Shown here: one piece after another, positions 23,201 to 32,984 of the stretch
Numbering within the stretch: the first letter of the stretch is position 1
Layout: the number at the start of each line of letters is the position of its first letter
Source of the DNA: Lepidonotus clava
Taxonomy: Eukaryota; Annelida; Polychaeta; Phyllodocida; Polynoidae
Reading direction: 5' to 3'
Length of the DNA stretch: 64,000 nt
NCBI GenBank assembly: GCA_936440205.1
Contig: OW387133.1
Coordinates: 64,418,374 to 64,482,373, forward strand
Translations under genes and position numbers: made by a program
Notes under the pieces: model-generated
What the model saw: the letters and a program-made list of their open reading frames with translations, nothing else
The model's database searches: none
What the model was told of the DNA's origin: nothing

Positions 23201-26200
23201 TTTCTTTGAAAAACATTTAAGTACTTTCTGGTTCTCTCTTTGCAGAAAGTTTTAGCTGTGATAATGATATATTTAAACAAAGAGGAACGAATTAGGGTGA
23301 CATTAAGTTTTCTATTCTAATGCACGTTTAAAGTACTTACAATTGTTGAGTGGTGTGATTTGGCTTAGACCAGGTGACATTGCCAGCTCTCCAACGTCTG
23401 TATAATATGCATTTTGAAGAAAAAGGTATTTGTATAGAATATGAATATTACATCAGGCAATACGACTTTAAAGGGAGCCAAAAGCAATGCAAGGTCAAAA
23501 TCAACTATTGAAATATATTCTATGGCCATAACCAAGGCCCATATACTGGCATCTCTGAACAACATTTTTGTTGAGGCACAAAAATGAGGCACCTCTGAGG
23601 CACACCTATTAAAACTGGGAGCTTGAAGCTATGAGCTCCAATAACAAAACAAAAAATAATGAAGAATGCTTTTTTTTAGAGGTGCCAGTTTTGTCATATT
23701 TTTTACCGACAAATAATACTATGATGAAAAATCTGGTTAATTTCTGGGGGCCAGTCAGGCCCCTAAGCCAGAAAACTTGGGCCTTTTGGCCCACGTTATA
23801 TCCTCCCCTGCACTGATAGAAAAATATTGTAGTCCTTCAAGGATATCAATTACTTACCTTGGTCAATACCTTCTGCATACTCTTGCACATTGATCTCTTT
23901 ATGTCGTTCAGAAAAGGAACAGATAATGCAAAGATTTAGTGAATGTGATTCCAACAGAGTTTTATAAACAGATGTACTAGTGAGCCTCGTGTTTGATACT
24001 CACTAAGGGCAGCTGACATAGAGGCAGGCTAGGAAAATCTGCGTGTCCGCGTGTCCTCGGCGACCAGAATATTGGTTTGGACGACCAGAAAATAACTTCT
24101 GGTCGTCCTCCTCACGACCAGATATGTAATAGAAACTATTGATAATTTTTCAATGAAATAATCAAATCTCAGCTTATTTTGATTGTTCCATTAATGGGGA
24201 CGACCTATATCTAGTTGTGGACGACCAGATTTTCATTTTTGGTCGTCCTCTCACGACCAGAAAATCGCACGCTTTTTCCTAGCCTGAGAGGTCAAGAAAC
24301 TTTTGAGGCTAAAATTTGAAAAAAAAGTAAACAATTCTGTGTCTGATTTGTCTGCTACAATTCTTTTATAAATTGCAAACTTCATAATTCAAATTTCAGT
24401 ATGTTGTGTTTGTTATCCACAAAACATCTGAGAGAATCATTCAGAATAGTTTAGCAAGCCCACACATTTTCAATATATGGACCATGAAAATAATACTAAT
24501 TGTACTGCTCCCATAGTCCAGGATTTATGGTACATTTCTCTGAGTTGCCTGGTTGCAAACGACATACACCAATTTAGTTTACCAGTTGGCATAAATTGAG
24601 TCTTGAATTAGTGTCTACAGATGACAGTATAACAAGTTGTAAGTATTGATAACATTGGAAAACTGGTGACCTCTGGATATAATTGCAACGAACATACCTG
24701 CAATTATCTCACCGTCTGCCTCCACAATAACTGGTACAGCTCGATTGTGAGTGGCAGCCCTTGAGATTTGCTGTATGCGGGGACCCATGGATGACTGTAG
24801 ACTAGTAGAGGCAATTGACATTGAAGCCGCCGAAGACAGTGTCCTCCTAGAGGTTGATGGGATACTTGTAGTTGGTCTTTTAGGAGGCATCACTACTTCA
24901 TTTGTGGCAGCATTACTTTGGGATCTACCCAGGCTCGAAGATTTCCTGCCCTTTTTAATTCCTGCAAACATAGGTTTCAATGGAGGTGCAACCACATTTT
25001 TGTTACTGAGTAACGACTTTCTCTGTATGTGTATGTTAAAGGTTTTTTTTCCAAATTTTACATGACCATCACATAATACTTTTCACATCCAAATTGTTCA
25101 TATAAATTTGTTTCTGAAATACATGTGAACGTGCATTGACATGTTGTAGGCTTCTTCTGACACTTTAGCAAATTAAACTAGTTTTCTTGATACGTGAACA
25201 GAGGACTAACTGTTCATTCAATTAGGAAAACATATCTGTTATTACCATCTTTAGTAACACGTGGCATGAGTTCAAGCACTTTTTCTTCCATGGGTGATAA
25301 GGGATCTGTTGTAGATTTACCCCCTCCAGTTTGACGAACTTCTCTCTTGATGTTGTCCCACTGCATCATACAGTAAAAATCAAGATTAGAAATTATTTTC
25401 ATAAATTTAATCTGCCTTAAACTGTTACCTGAAAGACAAACCTTCATAACAAGTTTCCTCCACTTGAATGGTAATTAATCTAATGCCTATTCAAGACTAA
25501 CAATTGACATTGCGAAGAACTATATTGTGACTGAGGCTTAATAAGGTGTTTTGCCTTTGATCTCTATGTAAGAGTTAAAACGATATTAACTACATTTACT
25601 TCATTCTTCACAGCTTCATTATCATGCCAGGTGGTGCGTGTGCAGACTTATAATTGATTAAAAGGAAACACTTACCTTTTTTCTCACGCTAGATGACCAG
25701 TCAGACCACTTTTTCTTCACATCTTTTGCAGTTCTCTGGGCAAAACCTAAGCCACTTATCTTTACTGCGATATCCTCCCACATCTGTAGATGAAATGCTT
25801 TTTTACTAATCAGTGATCTGATAAAGGGTATATGGAATGAGTAAATATGGCTAGATAGAAAATATTCAAATCTCCATATCATATTAAGGGTCTTCTTATG
25901 AAATTATGATGTGCTTTATGTAATGTATAAAACTTGGCTGATCTTAAGCAGCAAACTAATTTAACATCAATGTGCATGGGACAAGATTATTGATGTTTTT
26001 TAGTCTTGACTTGAGAAATATATAAATCTATTTAAAGGGAGGGGCCAGTGAGTATAAAATAATAAATTGTTATGATCCATAACGCACAGGGAGTTCCCAT
26101 ACCATTTTTTACATCTGTACCTATAATATTTTCTTTTTTATTCATGTTTTTGTAAATTTATTGACTGGTTTCTGTGTGCAGCCCATCCACCTTGTACACA

Positions 26201-29200
26201 GCATATGTCTGTGTGTGACGTCACACACAGATCAGATGAAAATTTATAAATGCAGAAATAACACCTTCTGATTATCTTAATACATTTTTTCCAGCCCTAA
26301 AACATTTTAAATCATAAAATAAAATAACTTATGGAAAAAAATTGCAAGTCCAACGTTTATTAAGGAATATCTAAATTTCAAAATTTGAAAATAACGTTTT
26401 TTGTGTGACGTCACACACAGATGTGTGTTTTAGTAAGGGTCAGAGCAATTTGGTGTTTCTTCAAGTTCAATCCCACATATCTCGTGATGGAGTTAAGTAT
26501 TGAAAATAGAATTTGGTACACTTTTGTATAAGCATTTAATCTACCATATAAATTGAAAAAGAACCAAATTAGAAATTTCACTGGCTCCTCTCTTTAATCA
26601 TCGAAAACATACATCATTCTTCATTTGATTGGTGAGGCCTTGATGTAGTGCACCCTTCAGTGAGCTGATACAGTTCTCCATTTCAGTGAGAAGTTTTTCC
26701 TTTTCTTTGTCATGGAAGTTGCGCGCTCTTTTACGCTCACCCTGAAAAAGTTATGGAAGCCTGTGGTTAAAGCAATTACTAATGCTGATAATCAATTACA
26801 ACTGCACAAATTCATTTCATTGCATAAATGTAAAGTTTTAAACTTTGTTTTTCTTTCAGGTATGGGTTGGAAGTAAGTAGCCCTCAAATTTAGCATGAAG
26901 AATAATATAAAAAGGAAGAAAAATCTACTGTATCCCGTGACGAACAGAACTGACATTGTTAAGAAATGTAGTGTGATTGAGGTTTAAAAAGTTGTTATGC
27001 CTTTGATCTGTATGTAAGAGCTAAAAAGATATGAATGATATTTACTTCATTCTTCAAAGCTGACTGAAAAGATATGTGGACAATTGTTTGCATATTTCAA
27101 GGGACGAACTTAAGAGAGCCTGAACCTGAACAATTTATCAATTGGTGTAATATAATGAGTGAATAAACCCTTCATGCATGTCTTGAAAATTGACTTATGT
27201 ATTTTTTATGAATGAGATCTTGAATGAAAACTGATTTCACAGATGACTAGGAGGAGTTAAACCCGTGAGAAATACACATATATGTGTTTATTATGTTACC
27301 ACTCTTTGCTAAACTTGAAGTCCTGTTTTATTTTGATATCTCTTAATGGGTTCAAACTATAATATAGTGTTTGAAACTAACGCCTACCCGTCAGCCAATG
27401 GCTGACAATTTTGGGCACAGGGCCAACACAACAATGAGATTTTCTTCTAATCAGGCTAGCAAAATTCGTCCAATTTTCCAGTCATCTGAGGACGACCAAT
27501 AATCAAAATCTGGTTGTCCACATATGATCATAGATCGTCCACAATATTGGGACAGGCTAAAATCATTTTAAAATCGTCAGAGGGTCGATTTTTTAAGAGG
27601 AAAATCAAAGTAATTTCTTGTAAATTTCTGGTCGTCATGAGGACGACCAGAAATGATTTTCTGGTCGTCCACAGCAATTTTCTGGTTGTCGAGGACACGC
27701 GGACACGCAGATTTTCCTAGCCTGATTCTTATAGTTATGGCTACGAGAGGGGTGACCACAATATCTTTACCTCTCAGCCCTTAACCCTCTGTTCATAGCC
27801 TGAATCATCCCTGACCCTCAGTTGTCGGCCTTGTACACCCCCCCCTCTGCCCCTCCCCCTCCCCCATACTCTAAAGGTTCCTTGACCTTTATGAGTCTGG
27901 CTTATCCTCAATTCATCCCATGAAGCCCACATTCCCAACCCTGGCCCTCACCAGTCGGCCCTACAAGTTACATTTAACTTATGCACTGATGCCTCTGTGA
28001 CTCTCAACATTAAGCACACAAACTCCACTCATCCCCTCAAGTACCCCTGACCCTCACCAGTTGGCCCTTAAAATTCCACTCATGCCCTCAGGTACCCCCC
28101 AGGGGTGGGGACATTATTTTGGAGGGGGCACTGAGGTGGGGGGGCCCAGACAAAAATAGTAGAAATCATACAGAAAAATTACTGCCGAAAACATGGGCAA
28201 ATGACAGCCAAAATTATATTCAAATGACAACCAAAGACGAAAATATTGGCAGATGATTGCCAAAAAAGACGTCAGCCATCCATGCTACATATAATGTACA
28301 GTGTTCGTGAAAACTTTTTTCAAGTGCCGGACATCATGTCCGACGTTCTTGAACTTAGTATCGGACATCACTAGATGTATTTCTGACATTTCAAACATCA
28401 TTTAGCAATATTTTCATATTTTTGCCGGACTTTATGTCCGACGTTCAAGGCCAATGTGTCGGACATTCTGGTCAAAACATCGGACATGTCTGGCAAAAAC
28501 GGACTTTTCACAAACACTGCTTGTAATAAGTAGACTAAAATCGAGAAATAAACCTAGCATTTCTTAATATTCTATTGAGGGCCCCTAGAATTAGGTGAGG
28601 GCCCTCAGATTTCAAAAGCTATGGGCCCAACTAGCCCATTGATTTTAAAATGTATGTCCACCACTACCTTGCATATGAAATACTTAAATTTCCATCTGTA
28701 CCTTTCAAAAGAAACACCTGGGTGAAGACTAAAAACTAATATAATAAGAAGACACTATTATGGAGTATGAGGGGGGATATATTTACCCCGGTACCGATTG
28801 TACTGCAGCTGTCAGGCCAAGGTTCAATCGATATCGCTACCGGGTAAATATATCCCACCGATATACAACATAAATGTGTCTTCTTCATTTTATGTAATGG
28901 CTACGCATGCGGAAATAATATTATTTTGTGAAATTAATTATTTTCTTATGTTTTTTACCAAACAATTGCAAAACATTTGTTTGTTTACCTAATTCTCAAT
29001 GCTGGTTGGCCAAAACCATGGTAACGGTGGTCACATGATACTTTCTCTTTTTGGAACGGCCCGAGGTACGAATAATTGGTAGATTTTTACCTCGGGCGGA
29101 ACGGGGCATAATTTTCGTTCGAACGGCACAATAAGCACTGCACCACCCCCCAGCCAATACATAAATAGAGAAAATCAGGAAGTTGTACTATTATGCTCAT

Positions 29201-32200
29201 TAACTGCCAGTTTTTTGTCTACTTCTTCAAATTATTTTTCCCTGGTAATTCATAATCGAATAAGGCTTACGTAGGGGCTTTCCATTTAATATGCAGGGTT
29301 TGAAATTAACGTCAACCCATCAGCCCCAGACTGATAGTTTTGAATCAGGGCTGACAAATTTCGAGAAAAGTACATTAAAATCAGCCCCGATTTTTCACAC
29401 TTGCAGTCCACTTTAATATGCCCAGGTTGACAGTCTAAAAAGTTAATTTCGACCTCTGAGTATGTATGCATCAAGGGGGGGGGGGGGGTCTGAGACTTCT
29501 GAAAATGTGCATACATTCTACTAATTTCTAGTACATATTCAATGCATATTTTTGCCTGAGGTGGGGTGGGGGGTATGAGATTTTTTAAAACATCCGTATG
29601 TACTTTATGGAAGGCCCCATATCTCAATACACCTCTTGCCATGGCATTATGTAAGTACGTTATGGCACATGAACATCATTTTCCTTTGGGTATTTTGCTA
29701 GTTAACCCTTTAGTTCCCAATCTGGCCGTAGCCGCCCGGAAAAACATTTTTCCGTAAATTTTCCAAATTTTTCCAGGGAGAATAGTTCAAGAAGTATCCA
29801 ACACACAAAAGCGGCCAATATATCGTTTTACAACTTATTAAATTTCATACCTGATGCTAAAAAACAGATGATTATAACTTAAACTGGTAGGGGTTGGGAG
29901 GCATTTCAACTTCCAGTACCAGAAATTATGGGAATTTCGGAGGGAAATCCAAGGAAATCCTGGGGAAATACAGCAATTCATAATGCAATCCGTGGGGCCT
30001 AAAGGGTTATACAACCTATGAGAAAGATTACATAATATTTTTCCTGGGCTTGACATTTAAGCATTGCCCGCCTGCCTGAGGAGGTGACATTTGAGGTGGG
30101 GCAGGTAGATTCTCACATCCACCCGCCCAGTGGGCAGGTAAACATTTTGTAATTTTATGATATCAGTGTTAAGAAGGGCAGGTGAATTTATGGGTCGGGA
30201 AGCTTGACCTCCTCCATGGTCAAAACCCTTAATGTCCAGCCCTGTACCAGTCTATGTGAAATCATTTTGAAAGGTCGGACATTATGTCCGACGTTTTTCA
30301 GCTTTCTGTTGGACATTTAGATTCACTGTCATACATCAATCATATAGTGACACATGTTGCAGTACATGTATTATGTCAGTGATGCCATTTTGCCTACTTG
30401 TGTAGGATTTCCTACTTTTTTGGCGAGTTTGGTTTGAGCAAACAATTTTTCCTACATTAGAGTATTTTTATGTAAGTTTCAAGCTAATTAAATACAAGTT
30501 CAATGTTGGATTTCTATTCCCCTCATAGTTGCTTCTAAAAACTAAAGTAGGAAAAGTGTTTCCTACTTTTTCATCAGTCAGGAGTGGCATCTCTGATATG
30601 TACACATCTCTATATGCAGATTCACCTCTGAAGCAAGTTCTACTAGTCCTGAAATTGTGCTGGACAAAATGTCTGACTTTTTAGGCTCAAAAATCGGACA
30701 TAGGTTAAAAAAACGTCGGATTTTTCCAGCATTTTAACACTGCTGTACTGATCCATCTGGAAATGTGCCTATTGCCTTGAATAGATTTTTACACCACTAG
30801 AATCTGGATCACTAAATTTGCAACGGCGACATGGGCATTTCTTAAAATTGACATGTGACATGGGGCCTTAACGACATGACATTGGCCTCTAAAACATAGT
30901 GACATGCGACATAGCCTTTAGTGACATGCGACAGGGCTTATTCTTAAATTTGACACAGCAACATCCAAATTCTTAAATTCGACATGCAACATCGGTAACC
31001 CCCCCCCCCCCCATCCAGGGCCCCACTAGAGGAACAGTTCGAGGAGGGGCCCAGTCACCTGGCTAGCCTCTCAGACATAGTAGGACGAGTTTACTCTGCT
31101 GCTAGTGCTTTAGGGCAGGATGCAAAGACCTCGCTACTCAGGCATAACCGATGCAGGCGTACTTAGTGCAGAACCAAGAGCAAAGTGCGTGAAGTGTCAT
31201 CTGATGGCCCAGGCCTTACTTTGTTCACCCAAGTACAGCCTGGGTCGTCAAGTGATATCTGATGCACTTGGATCTTCAAAGCATATGGCCATGTGCGAGG
31301 CCGTACTTCACAGGGTACATTGACACTTATTACACAAAATACATGTAACATGTAACAATTTTTAATTTTCTTTCTGTTCAATTAAAATTGATTAATCTTA
31401 ACATTTGATTCAGAAGAACTGCCTACTTATACATATGGTGTGTCATGTATCAGCACCCATAATTATTATGTAGTTACACCTATCCTAATATGTTTTTTAT
31501 TCAAATTATTCCTTTTTAGCCTTAGCTTGGTCCATACAGATCACGACCAAAACGAGAATGCTTATTATAAATATATACAGATTGATTCAAAACAACTATG
31601 CCTGTTTATATAATTGACATTTGAAAATGGACATTTTAAGACACATAATACTTCAAATACTATGTGTTTCACTGCCGCATAACCTACGGAGAGTCAGTAC
31701 TAAACAGTGTTACTGCTAAATGATAGAGTAAAAACCGTCTTTAAAAGTGGCTAAATTCATTTGAAAGAAAACTCACCAATTTTTTCATAAAACCACAATG
31801 TGCAGTGGCGGATTTTAGAGGGGGATGCTGCCAACCCCCTCCCTAATTTTGGGCCAAATGTTGATTTGCTAAAGTAAAATTCTCTGACCTATTCAGGCCC
31901 TATTCAGTATTCAGCACGATTTTTTAGAATACGGTTCACGCCTTTTGAAAATGTCTGGATCCGCTCCCCCCCCCCTCCAGTGTATCAAAATAAAAGCTTT
32001 GATTTGTAACCATGGAAAAAATAACCATGAAACGATAGAGCTCAACCTAAGGTCCCAATAATTTATAATAATAATCTATTGACAAAAACGTGTTATAAAA
32101 ACCATGATAAAAGACTTTGATAGCCTATGTAGCCTGTATAGTACTATTACTAACTCATGGTTCCAGTGCAAATCATGGAAAAACCGATTTTGATAAATAC

Positions 32201-32747
32201 ATTGACATAGGTTCAGTGTAAAACGTGGTCTAGTTAGGGGCCTCCCATTAAGTACATATGCATGGGGGGGGGGGGGGTTAAAAGTGTATGTTCTAGTACA
32301 AATCCAATGCGTACTTCAGCCCAATTCAAGGGGGTGTGGATGGGGGGGGAGTCTGAGATTTTAATTTTGTGTGCATACTTTAGTCTTTACGGAATGCCCC
32401 AAGTCTTGAATAAATCTCCTCAAACCCAGGGCCTCAACCCCCTTCACAGCACCTGCACCCCACACCCCGCCTCCACCACCTCCCACCTAGGCTAGAGCAA
32501 AGATCTATAATAAGCTATTCTCCCTTTCCTCCTCGCCTACAGCCCATGCCACCACACTCCCCCAAACCCCCACCCAACTCCGCCAACGTGATGGTCGTCA
32601 GCATCATTCGTCCGTCTTTTCTGGAGAAACAAGGACAGAAACTAGCAAGAAACTGATTAAAACTCCACATACCTTTTCCTGAGACAACCTTTGGCTAAGG
32701 TCGGCCAAAGACTCTTCATCAGATGGTTGCCATTCGTCTGTTTCCAT
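17260..32747 (-). CDS. Myb/SANT (NAIF1-like) Harbinger partner protein, 13 exons
   Basis: Minus-strand exons: 32747-32673, 26741-26613, 25783-25676, 25360-25246, 24961-24698, 23896-23858, 23397-23341, 22362-22300, 22074-21973, 20985-20905, 20222-20148, 19869-19829 and 17340-17260. All junctions are GT-AG with matching phase, giving 409 codons. Residues about 26-142 form the Myb/SANT-like (trihelix) DNA-binding domain: ERKRARNFHDKEKEKLL, MWEDIAVKISGLG, RTAKDVKKKWSDW, then the family tail REVRQTGGG...LSPMEEKVLELM. Next comes a Ser/Pro-rich linker, small repeat-like exons and a short charged C-terminus. Such proteins bind Harbinger ends and carry the nuclease into the nucleus; NAIF1 and HARBI1 do so in vertebrates. 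The last exon has a strong donor (ACA|GTAAGT) five codons before its stop, so one more 3' exon may exist. Exon 6 has the weakest acceptor. Confidence 0.85.
18255..18605. repeat. minisatellite, about 61-66-bp unit, 5-6 copies
   Basis: Units carry CTTCCCATAAAGGGCTGAGG, CCGGCAGGTGAG and GATAGGTCGGGG. A related but reversed block (CCCTGACCCTCACCAGTCGGC) lies at about 27780-28105. The minus-strand frame across it is an artefact. Confidence 0.75.
18739..19073. mobile_element. hAT-like MITE with CAGGGTACCAGCC end
   Basis: The right end, reverse complemented, reads CAGGGTACCAGCC; the left reads CACGGTACCAACC. The inside is made of TTTTCCCTGTGT words on both sides. Located in the last intron of the Myb/SANT gene. 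Confidence 0.65.
20670..20820. repeat. 150-bp hairpin in Myb/SANT intron
   Basis: AGGAAACC, ATGAGGATGTG, GATGCAGAAT, AGCTGGTA and AACAATTTGCCTG are each mirrored in order, giving arms of about 65 bp and a short loop. It lies between exons at 20905 and 20222. MITE or structured RNA. Confidence 0.75.
21028..21250. repeat. dispersed repeat D, copy 2
   Basis: Same orientation and motif order as 12145-12370 (GGGTAGCAATG, GGACATCCG, AATGCTTCA, TACAAAACAATT, CCCATGCATC, TGTGCTAGAAAA). Confidence 0.55.
21811..21893 (+). ncRNA. hammerhead-ribozyme-like core, probably fossil
   Basis: CTGATGA (21822-21828) is followed by GGAT, the 6-base loop GTGAAA, ATCC (a perfect stem II) and GAAA (21844-21847). 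ACAT then pairs with ATGT ending at 21874, so TC at 21874-21875 sits at the cleavage position. That is the conserved hammerhead core order. Stem I is poor next to the core: UACUAUU can pair with AAUAGUA only across a 6-base bulge. Such cores occur in Penelope-like and other retroelement ends. Activity is doubtful. Confidence 0.4.
22863..23177. mobile_element. MITE family E (CAGGCTAGGAAAA), copy 1
   Basis: Begins with AAAATCTACATGTCTGCATG and ends TTTTCCTAGCCTGA. The inside is made of GACGACCA/TGGTCGTC words. A diverged copy of the element at 24025-24286. Confidence 0.6.
24025..24286. mobile_element. MITE family E, copy 2
   Basis: CAGGCTAGGAAAATCTGCGT at the left is mirrored by TTTTTCCTAGCCTG at the right. 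AGAGG flanks both ends and may be a target duplication. GGTCGTCC / GGACGACC pairs fill the interior. Confidence 0.7.
26032..26597. mobile_element. TTAA MITE with internal GTGACGTCAC palindromes
   Basis: Ends TTAAAGGGAGGGGCCAGTGA and, mirrored, TTAAAGAGAGGAGCCAGTGA: 18 of 20 match, with TTAA at the outer edge, as in piggyBac or Kolobok targets. Inside, GTGTGTGACGTCACACACAG occurs twice. Located between exons 2 and 3 of the Myb/SANT gene. Confidence 0.75.
27452..27724. mobile_element. MITE family E, copy 3
   Basis: CAGGCTAGCAAAATTCGTCC at the left; the right end is ACGCAGATTTTCCTAGCCTG. It is inverted relative to copy 2, whose ACGCGGACACGCAGATTTTC motif it shares. Confidence 0.7.
27780..28105. 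repeat. degenerate minisatellite, CCTGACCCTCACCAGTCGGC
   Basis: Loose tandem repeat of CACTCATGCCCTCAGGTACC and CCTGACCCTCACCAGTTGGC units. It is related in reverse to the array at 18255-18605. Confidence 0.5.
28299..28519. mobile_element. hAT-like MITE, CAGTGTTCGTGAAAA ends
   Basis: CAGTGTTCGTGAAAACTTTT at the left is mirrored by TTTTCACAAACACTG at the right. CGGACATNATGTCCGACGTT is repeated inside. The stretch at 30250-30745 shares this internal motif. Confidence 0.7.
28739..28910. mobile_element. MITE family A, copy 2
   Basis: AAGAAGACAC near the left is mirrored by GTGTCTTCTT near the right, and TATATTTACCC is mirrored by GGGTAAATATA. Matches copy 1 at 10188-10350. Confidence 0.7.
29274..29618. 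mobile_element. MITE family C, copy 2, with a nested hAT-like MITE
   Basis: The outer ends GGGGCTTTCCATTTAATATG and (reversed) GGGGCCTTCCATAAAGTACA belong to family C. A second element (29294-29459), with ends CAGGGTTTGAAATTAACG and CAGAGGTCGAAATTAACT, is inserted near its left end, so family C is the older of the two. Confidence 0.7.
30044..30244. mobile_element. hAT-like MITE, CAGGGCTGGACATTAAG ends
   Basis: The right end, reverse complemented, reads CAGGGCTGGACATTAAGGG and the left CTGGGCTTGACATTTAAGC. The body is rich in GGCAGGT/CCGCC words. No coding capacity. Confidence 0.6.
30250..30745. mobile_element. GTCCGACGTT MITE with a nested CAGTGATGCCA MITE
   Basis: The outer part shares GGACATTATGTCCGACGTT with the element at 28299. 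Inside, 30380-30597 has its own inverted ends CAGTGATGCCATTTTGCCTA and CAGAGATGCCACTCCT, so it inserted later. Confidence 0.55.
31020..31325 (+). other. coding-like block of unknown origin
   Basis: This stretch of first-intron sequence (Myb/SANT gene) is GC-balanced, without A/T runs. It carries short frames such as DIVGRVYSAASALGQDAKTS (about 31076-31135). No splice signals or complete frame were found. Most likely a fragment of a retroelement or captured exon. I do not recognise it. Confidence 0.25.
31803..31970. mobile_element. hAT-like MITE, CAGTGGCGGATTTTAGA end
   Basis: The left end CAGTGGCGGATTTTAGAGGG is weakly mirrored by GGATCCGCTCCCCC at the right. Related to the CAGGGGCGGATCCAG element at 10580. 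Confidence 0.5.
32237..32400. mobile_element. MITE family C, copy 3
   Basis: GGGGCCTCCCATTAAGTACA at the left; the right end, reverse complemented, is GGGGCATTCCGTAAAGAC. Located in the first intron of the Myb/SANT gene, near the Harbinger right end. Confidence 0.65.
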
Positions 32748-32824
32748 GTTTTCAATCGTGAAAGTTGCAAACGTCTTTGTTGAAGTGAAAAGTGGCGGGA
32801 GTGCTACGTCACCACAAATTGCGG

Positions 32825-32832
32825 TGACGTCA
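32825..32832. promoter_or_regulatory. CRE-like palindrome TGACGTCA
   Basis: A full 8-bp CRE consensus lies about 80 bp upstream of the Myb/SANT start codon, in the 238 bp between that codon and the element end. Promoter use is inferred from position only. Confidence 0.35.
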
Positions 32833-32883
32833 TGTCCCTCTCCGTTAACAACGTCTTGAATTTACGTCACAAATACGAACCCA

Positions 32884-32984
32884 ACTCGGCAACACTGTTT
32901 TCATCGTAACGTAACAAGAACGTATCTTTGTTTCAAATTACACTTACGTAACGTGACAACGGCGTAAAACTCGGCAACAGGGCC
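32884..32984 (-). repeat. Harbinger right terminal and subterminal inverted repeats
   Basis: Read on the minus strand from 32984: GGCCCTGTTGCCGAGT, then AAGATACG at 32928-32921, then GTGTTGCCGAGT at 32895-32884. These mirror the left end with small spacing differences. The stretch also sits just upstream of the Myb/SANT gene and probably contains its promoter. Confidence 0.7.

Larger units (their letters stand above)
8194..32984. mobile_element. 24.8-kb two-gene PIF/Harbinger transposon
   Basis: Seen: the left end reads GGGGCCGTTGCCGAGT. The reverse complement of the right end reads GGCCCTGTTGCCGAGT (13 of 16 match). Both sides abut TAG (8191-8193 and 32985-32987), a possible 3-bp target duplication. 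Two more blocks match inward: AAGATACG (base 78 from the left, 57 from the right) and GTGTTGCNGAGT (base 96 and base 90). Inside are exactly the two genes known for animal Harbinger elements, a HARBI1-type DDE nuclease and a Myb/SANT partner, convergent and each starting about 0.2 kb from its end. Known: PIF/Harbinger elements have short inverted repeats often starting GG, 3-bp target duplications and this gene pair. Inferred: the whole span moved, or once moved, as a unit. It is large for the family, partly through nested MITEs. A host-retained gene pair with fossil ends is the main alternative. Confidence 0.72.

Noticed and set aside
26206-26425. GTGTGTGACGTCACACACAG as a CRE enhancer pair
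   Set aside because: Both copies lie symmetrically within the TTAA MITE at 26032-26597, so they are more likely part of its inverted structure.
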